From: Amyelois transitella
Taxonomy: Eukaryota; Arthropoda; Insecta; Lepidoptera; Pyralidae
DNA: 64,000 nt
Assembly: GCF_032362555.1 (NCBI RefSeq)
Contig: NC_083526.1
Location: forward strand, 2,128,001 to 2,192,000
Direction: 5' to 3'
The notes below the pieces were generated by a model. That model ran no database searches. It saw only the letters and a program-made list of their open reading frames with translations, and was not told where the DNA came from. Both the position numbers and the translations under genes were made by a program. Within the stretch, counting starts at the first letter, position 1. Each line of letters begins with the position of its first letter. Positions 59,218-64,000 of this stretch are shown here, piece after piece.

Positions 59218-60611
59218 CTATTGTGCTATAAAAGTAAATGATTTGTTCGTGATTTTTTTTTTGCTTATTTCCATTTCTTTTTTTAAATTGCAGAGAAAAG
59301 AATTGTTTTTTTATTGAATTATTAACCAGGATACAGTCATTGTAGATGAATCTGATCAGTAAAGATATGAACTGCGAATCCTTGATCCACCAATTGACCT
59401 GGGTCGTGGTCCACCTAGGACCACGGCCAATAACAATAGATTCTACGTCTCATTAAAAAGTCATAAATCAAGGTCAAGCAGTGGTATAGCAAATCAGCAG
59501 TGAACGTCTAAAATGATAATGATTAGCTGCTCTTGTAAACATCCTCTTAGCCTTTGTATCTTGTGACGTTTAGGTAAAACGTCGCAGATAGGAGAGATGA
59601 GAGATAATTTTAAAATTCATTAAAATGACTTCAACCTTTATTAAGGACTACTTAAGTATACAATTATAAGAGAGCATGGGTTTAGCTATAGACATGAGAT
59701 CTAGCAAAGAGCCGCCAGAGGAAAGCGAGCTACTTGATGAGCGCTAAAGTTGTTCAAAGGCGAAGGCCCGGGGCGAGCCTGCGCTTATATATGTTGCTCC
59801 CGGGCTGTAACAATAAGGGGCGCCGGGGAGATCGCAGCAGCACTACGACTTAACATGTTGCGTTCTTGCCACGGAAAATTGAGGAGAGGCATCTGACCCG
59901 AGTATCTTTTTATTCCATACATATATAAAACCACGCCTCTTTCCCAAAGGGATAGTGTACTGTATGTAGTTTTGATTACTCCTTATGTCAAGTCTTGCGG
60001 GTATCTATTCAGTAATAAACCAGCATTGAAGCAAAGCGGTTGTTTTATTAAGCTCCGATATATCAGATAGGCAGAGAGTACATCTTTCCACTTCCCACGA
60101 TCCTATCAATAATTGTACTAAAAATTATAATAAATGATTGTGCCTATCCCCTTAGTCGCATTTTACGATATACATGGGAATGAGATGACTATTCGAAAGT
60201 GCCGAGATCGGATGGCAACTTTCTTTACCTGGCGATAAGAAGTCCATTTATCTCCTTAGATCAATCCTCATATTAATCGGATTTGATGAGTTTTTATTGA
60301 AGGAGACTGCTATAATCCGACGTTTATTCGCAACCGCCGTAAAGTGGGTGATAGACGGGCGAGCAAGTACGCGTACTTATGGCTCGACGACCTTTTTCGC
60401 TCGTGTGTCACCGTAAGTACGCGTACTTTAAAACCGCCGAGTAAGTTCGTCGGCGATCCAACCGGTTTGAAATCTTACTCGTAGCTCGTCTTGGCTCGTA
60501 CGTGTGGCAGCACTGCCAGCCGCGAGCCGCCATTTTGTTTCGCCAGTCTGTGGACGCGCACGCTTGTTTAAATTGCAATTTTTGTTAATTTTGATTCAGA
60601 AATTTCTCAAA

Positions 60612-60770
60612 ATGTGTGATTTTCGAACTTATTCACATGAACTGCTAACCGAATTTATAGAAGCTTTCCGAAATAACCCTTGTCTTTGGAAAATTAGAAG
60701 CAGCGACTAAAAAGACAAAAATTTGAAGCTTCAAGCACGCAATAATTTATATTATAATATAATATAAATT
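60612..60770 (+). pseudogene. Broken MADF-domain exon
   Basis: ATG at 60612: MCDFRTYSHELLTEFIEAFR then NNPCLWKIRSSD, then TAA. After the stop the same frame continues KDKNLKLQARNNLYY, which fits the rest of a MADF start (LWxxxxxxYKDKxxK), so the stop probably replaced a Tyr. MADF proteins accompany Harbinger transposases as the second, DNA-binding ORF. The protein then dissolves into a TA repeat. Confidence 0.65.
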
Positions 60771-60830
60771 ATTGTGTGTATATAATATATAATATAATAT
60801 ATAATAACAATAATAACAATATATCAATGG
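60745..60830. repeat. TA-rich low-complexity tract
   Basis: (ATAATATA)n-type repeat then (AATAAC)n inside the Harbinger-like element. Confidence 0.8.
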
Positions 60831-61343
60831 AAGACATCGCGATACGGTATGAGTAAGTTGGCGCGTGTATCGCCGACGTCGAGCCAAGTAAGTTCGCGAT
60901 CTTTAAAACCGCAGACTTTAAGTTGGTACGTCTATCACCCCCTTAAGGGAACGCACTTACCTTGTCCCATCAGGAGTACCTCAAATAATTTTTTACCTGT
61001 AGTATTATTCCTTGATCTGTGTGGTTGCTAATATTTTTAAATCTGTGGTGGTTGAAGACACCTCGGAGTAAATCCAAAAAATATAAGGAACTAAACATAC
61101 GTCCTTGTGTTAGTCAGTGTAAATGAGGCATAGGTATGTTATGAAAATCATTACCTACAAATCAACATTTAGCAAATAAAAAAATATTAACTGTCAAATG
61201 TGACAGTGACAAGATATTTGTCATTGTCACTGTCACAGAATGTATGAATTATGAAATCAAAAATTTCGTCTTGAGATTTTTTGAGGTTAAAGTAGCTCTT
61301 TCATCGTTTTTATATTTAAAAAGCATAATTTAAATCAAATAAA

Positions 61344-61847
61344 ATGCCATTTATGAAAGGGAGAGCGCCTATTCGCCGTACACTCAATTATTTAAATGCT
61401 GGAAGATTAGTTCTAAAAGATAAAATCAAGATTTTCTCTGTGGCTTACAATATAGTAGGGGACAACAATAACGGCGCTAAAGATTTCGTTTTTTGGTTCC
61501 TGCCCCAAATACAGTACAAGAACCCAAATGTGCAAGTGGCTACGTTAAAGAACCTTACACCTTCGCCGTTTATCAAGTGTTATTTTGAAGATGGGAGGAA
61601 GATATTGGTGGATATAGATAACAAATCGAAAGAGGATATTTTGGAGCATTTGATAAGCACAGTGGGGAAATCTAAGGAGGTTTTGGCCGCGGAGGCGGTG
61701 GCAGCTGAGAAGAAGGATAATCCCGCCAATTTCGGCATTGGTTGCGAGAGACCGTGCATTTGTGAAGTATATGGGCAGGTGCCGTGTCCCGGCGTTGTGC
61801 CTTTGCCTAGGTTAATGAGAGGGAAATACAAGTACGCGACTGATTAA
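61344..61847 (+). CDS. mRpS25: Mitochondrial ribosomal protein S25 (mS25), 167 aa
   Basis: Small-subunit protein of the mitochondrial ribosome, nuclear encoded. Single exon. Family motifs in order: MPFMKGRAPIRRTLNYLNAG at the N-terminus, FWFLPQIQYKNPNVQV (residues 53-68), LKNLTPSPFIKCYF, VDIDNKSKEDILEHL and the C-terminal CICEVYGQVPCPGVVPLPR then MRGKYKYAT. Length 167 fits animal mS25 proteins (about 165-175). The start is the first ATG of the frame. An AATAAA signal at about 61926 lies 80 bp after the stop, a short 3' UTR. It is divergently arranged relative to dsd, with about 5.4 kb between the two starts. Confidence 0.96.
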   Translation: MPFMKGRAPIRRTLNYLNAGRLVLKDKIKIFSVAYNIVGDNNNGAKDFVFWFLPQIQYKNPNVQVATLKNLTPSPFIKCYFEDGRKILVDIDNKSKEDILEHLISTVGKSKEVLAAEAVAAEKKDNPANFGIGCERPCICEVYGQVPCPGVVPLPRLMRGKYKYATD

Positions 61848-61923
61848 ATGTTTTTGTAGTTGTAATTAAATTTAGTTAGTTTTATACCATAGTTAGAATG
61901 TACATAGTTTACATCTCCATTTC

Positions 61924-61931
61924 TCAATAAA
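61924..61931 (+). terminator. Poly(A) signal of mRpS25
   Basis: CAATAAAA about 80 bp after the stop codon, with T-rich sequence following. Confidence 0.7.
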
Positions 61932-62439
61932 ACAAACTTTCTTTTGTGTGTTTATCAAACTGCTTTACTTTAGTCTTAATTACTTTAAAAGTCTTATTTA
62001 CTTTAAAATAAACTTGTAAAATAAAGCTTTATAAAATGCATTTTGGCAAATAAGTTGTAATTTGTTACCATGGTCAAAGAATTTTAACATGGTATTGCAT
62101 TTTTTTCTTTTATATGAGCCTGGTGCTATTGTGATGTTTTAATTTTTAATCAAATTCATTCAAAACTGTTAACAACATAATTTAATTAAAAAACAAGCAC
62201 TGTAACAAGAAAAAAATTGTAGATAATGTAACATAGTAGAATAAATTGATAACATTACTAAATATGTTTCAATACAAACTTAATTTACAATATTCTCAAT
62301 TCACCATAAACATTATAAAAAGATGCTGAGTAACATTTGCATTTTTAAATAAAAATACAAAATACATCACATTAAAAAAATTGAGACCTTTGTTGACTGG
62401 CAAACTAGTTTTTAAGCAAACACTCTTTTTCCTCCTGGC

Positions 62440-62635
62440 TTTAGTCCAGTTGCATCCTCAACTAGACCCCAGGAGTCCAGGGTATCGCCTTTGACCATGA
62501 ATCATGGATTGGGTGAGTCAGGTTTTTACACGAAGCAACTCCCATCTGTACATGACCGAGGCGGGATTTGTACCTGTGCCTTTCTGCATATCACACATTT
62601 TAACCGGGCACCAGTTCAACCACTGATGATCAGCT
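62440..62635 (+). repeat. Interspersed repeat family D
   Basis: Recognised by GCCTTTGACCATGAATCATG, GGTTTTTACACGAAGCAACTC and GAGGCGGGATTTGTACCTGTG. Related pieces: 46530-46690, 46915-47110, 13355-13590, 55135-55250 and, inverted, 63640-63800. Confidence 0.7.
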
Positions 62636-63033
62636 TTTTAAGCAAACACTAATAAACTGTATGTGCAAAGTAGAATAAAGTTCTATCCCAGCACATCAGT
62701 AACAAGGACCTAAAAGAAAGCTATATTCTTCAATAGCTTATTTATTTAAAACTAGCTTTTACTCGCAGCTTCGCCCGCGATTAATTAGCGCCACCTACAA
62801 AATAAATCAGGGTTTTCGTAAATACCATGTGAACCAAAGTTTTTATCACAATGAAGTTATCCTTTGCCTTACTCCAGACTGAATTATATATACGCGAATT
62901 TTTTTTAAAGATTGGTTTAGAACCCTTGACGAGGTAAGAAACAAACAAACATACTTTCGCATTCATTAGTTGGAATATGTCTCTGCCCTCACCGCCAGGA
63001 AAGGGGCACAATTTTATGTGTAACATATAACAT

Positions 63034-63210
63034 TCAAAAGCGATAGTTCTTGATAGCATATGCCATTAATGCAGCGGATATGAAATGCATGTTCTCAAAC
63101 GCTGAGAAGGTTCGAGCATTGCAGTGGTTGAAGAGGAAGTCATCGACCTCCTTACCGCGAGGACACGTGTGGAAGTATATCCATTGGCAAAGAGTGTTCT
63201 GCATGATATC
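63034..63210 (-). CDS. Probable last exon of an unidentified gene
   Basis: Fifty-eight codons then TGA (63034-63036): DIMQNTLCQWIYFHTCPRGK, EVDDFLFNHCNARTFSAFEN, MHFISAALMAYAIKNYRF. A strong acceptor (pyrimidine tract ending TTTCTTTCAG, 63211-63220) precedes GATATC, in phase 0. The open frame also continues upstream to an ATG at 63243 (MADLQNFIFFQ), but that part reads through the pyrimidine tract, so a spliced last exon is more likely. Composition looks like real protein; the family is not recognised. Upstream exons would lie beyond the right edge. Confidence 0.45.
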   Translation of the reverse strand, partial: DIMQNTLCQWIYFHTCPRGKEVDDFLFNHCNARTFSAFENMHFISAALMAYAIKNYRF

Positions 63211-63300
63211 CTGAAAGAAAATAAAATTTTGTAAGTCCGCCATTGTACATACGAGTATTCTTCAATCCAATTCCAAATCCAAATTCCAATGATTGTTTTG

Positions 63301-63618
63301 TATATGTTAACGGAAATGTATAAAATTATATTTATTAATTTATTTATGCTGCCCTATTTCTAGCTGTTGTTCTTGCCGTGGAAACTTCTTCTATTTGTAA
63401 CGTTCATCTTCGATAAGCGGTATTCTTAGCGTTTGTTAACATTCTAAATGATGCCCCTCGCCCCGCTATCCCCGCGTACTACGGGTTTTACATTTCCGAT
63501 TGCTATTTAGGAATCTAATTTAATTTATATTACACATTTCCGGCCTATTTTAGGAATTACATACATTTCCTAGGAATTGTATACAATGACGGATTACATA
63601 CATTTCCGTTAACATATA
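63301..63618. mobile_element. Foldback/MITE with perfect 20-bp TIRs
   Basis: TATATGTTAACGGAAATGTA at 63301-63320 and its exact reverse complement at 63599-63618. The inner part has repeated ACATTTCC motifs near the right end (ACATTTCCGATTG, CACATTTCCGGCC, ACATTTCCTAGG). No clear target duplication. Confidence 0.72.
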
Positions 63619-64000
63619 TAAATACAGCTTTAGCACGATCCAATATGAAGGTTCCCCTGCAAAGGTTGAGGCCAGACTAGAGTCTGGTTACTTCATGTTA
63701 AAACCTAACTCTCCCGGTTCAGGATCATGGTTTAAAAGCGTTTCCTCGGCTCCTCTTCAGAGAGAACAGATAAGGGCCTATATCTAGCATTGCAGTGTGG
63801 GTTCCCGTACTCTTGGAATGAGGCATCTAAATGACTATTGTATGCCCGAAGTGGCGTCAGGATTTCCGAATCGTAAACCGTAGGCAAATGTGGAAGGTTA
63901 ATAGGAAATTGTTGAAAAGTGGACACATAATCTCTTTTGTACAAAGAGATCCACCTTCAATCAATATACTCCTTTTTTGAAGTCATTCAAATTTCTAAAC
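63619..64000. other. Right-end repeat-derived sequence
   Basis: The 70-codon minus frame at 63732-63944 overlaps inverted family-D repeat sequence, so I do not call it a gene. Confidence 0.45.

Larger units (their letters stand above)
60343..60943 (+). mobile_element. PIF/Harbinger-like element with TAA target duplication
   Basis: Ends AG(T/G)GGGTGATAGAC as inverted repeats (60343 on; 60943 backwards), flanked by TAA at 60340-60342 and 60944-60946, the 3-bp TWA duplication typical of PIF/Harbinger. Two 14-bp palindromes, AAGTACGCGTACTT, lie near the left end (60365-60378, 60415-60428), possible transposase sites. An internal MADF-like exon and a TA-rich tract follow. No DDE transposase is present, so it is non-autonomous. 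Confidence 0.75.

Noticed and set aside
63732-63944. 70-codon minus-strand frame
   Set aside because: Overlaps inverted interspersed repeat family D and lacks a start in good context or clear splice sites.

Overview
This is a stretch of an insect nuclear genome, almost certainly a moth or butterfly. The genes are built of small exons with GT/AG introns, and no bacterial-style operons are present. The introns are packed with short interspersed repeats, several of types I know from Lepidoptera: a tRNA-derived SINE with a clear B box, a 183-bp Lep1-like Helitron ending in CTAG, and TIR elements. The background is AT-rich, with GC-rich islands at exons. I cannot name the species.

Layout. 1-9,330 is AT-rich intergenic DNA with scattered repeats. 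9,337-18,522 (minus strand) is an 11-exon gene for a secreted CAP/antigen-5-like protein of 410 residues with an unusual charged C-terminal tail. 18,530-26,190 is mostly gene-free, ending in a 36-bp minisatellite. 27,043-55,916 (minus strand) is a 26-exon gene for the Attractin orthologue (Drosophila distracted, dsd), 1,261 residues, in the order EGF, CUB, EGF, Kelch, PSI, laminin-EGF, transmembrane segment, short cytoplasmic tail. I rebuilt both genes by hand: every exon-exon junction keeps the reading frame and ends at GT/AG sites. 55,917-61,343 is intergenic and holds a possible 45-residue Cys-rich protein and a Harbinger-like element carrying a broken MADF-domain exon. 61,344-61,847 (plus strand) encodes mitochondrial ribosomal protein S25. 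A probable last exon of an unidentified minus-strand gene lies at 63,034-63,210.

The most striking observation is in dsd. Five of its exons (2, 3, 19, 22 and the terminal 26) have their 3' end, together with the donor site or a donor-like site and some downstream sequence, tandemly duplicated into the DNA just downstream. Extra copies number one, one, two, eight and six. The exon 22 array spans about 1.9 kb with 225/267-bp units; the terminal-exon array is six apparently identical 140-bp GC-rich units in the presumed 3' UTR. I know of no description of this repeated exon-tail duplication in one gene, although assembly error must be excluded.

Mobile elements: a 5'-truncated non-LTR retrotransposon (40,614-43,292) with a 10-bp target-site duplication and one premature stop; at least ten of its 3' tails, one with a 14-bp target-site duplication inside a SINE; a very abundant SINE-like family whose 3' end resembles that of this LINE; a 1,032-bp TIR element in dsd intron 25 carrying its own first coding exon; Helitrons; and MITEs.
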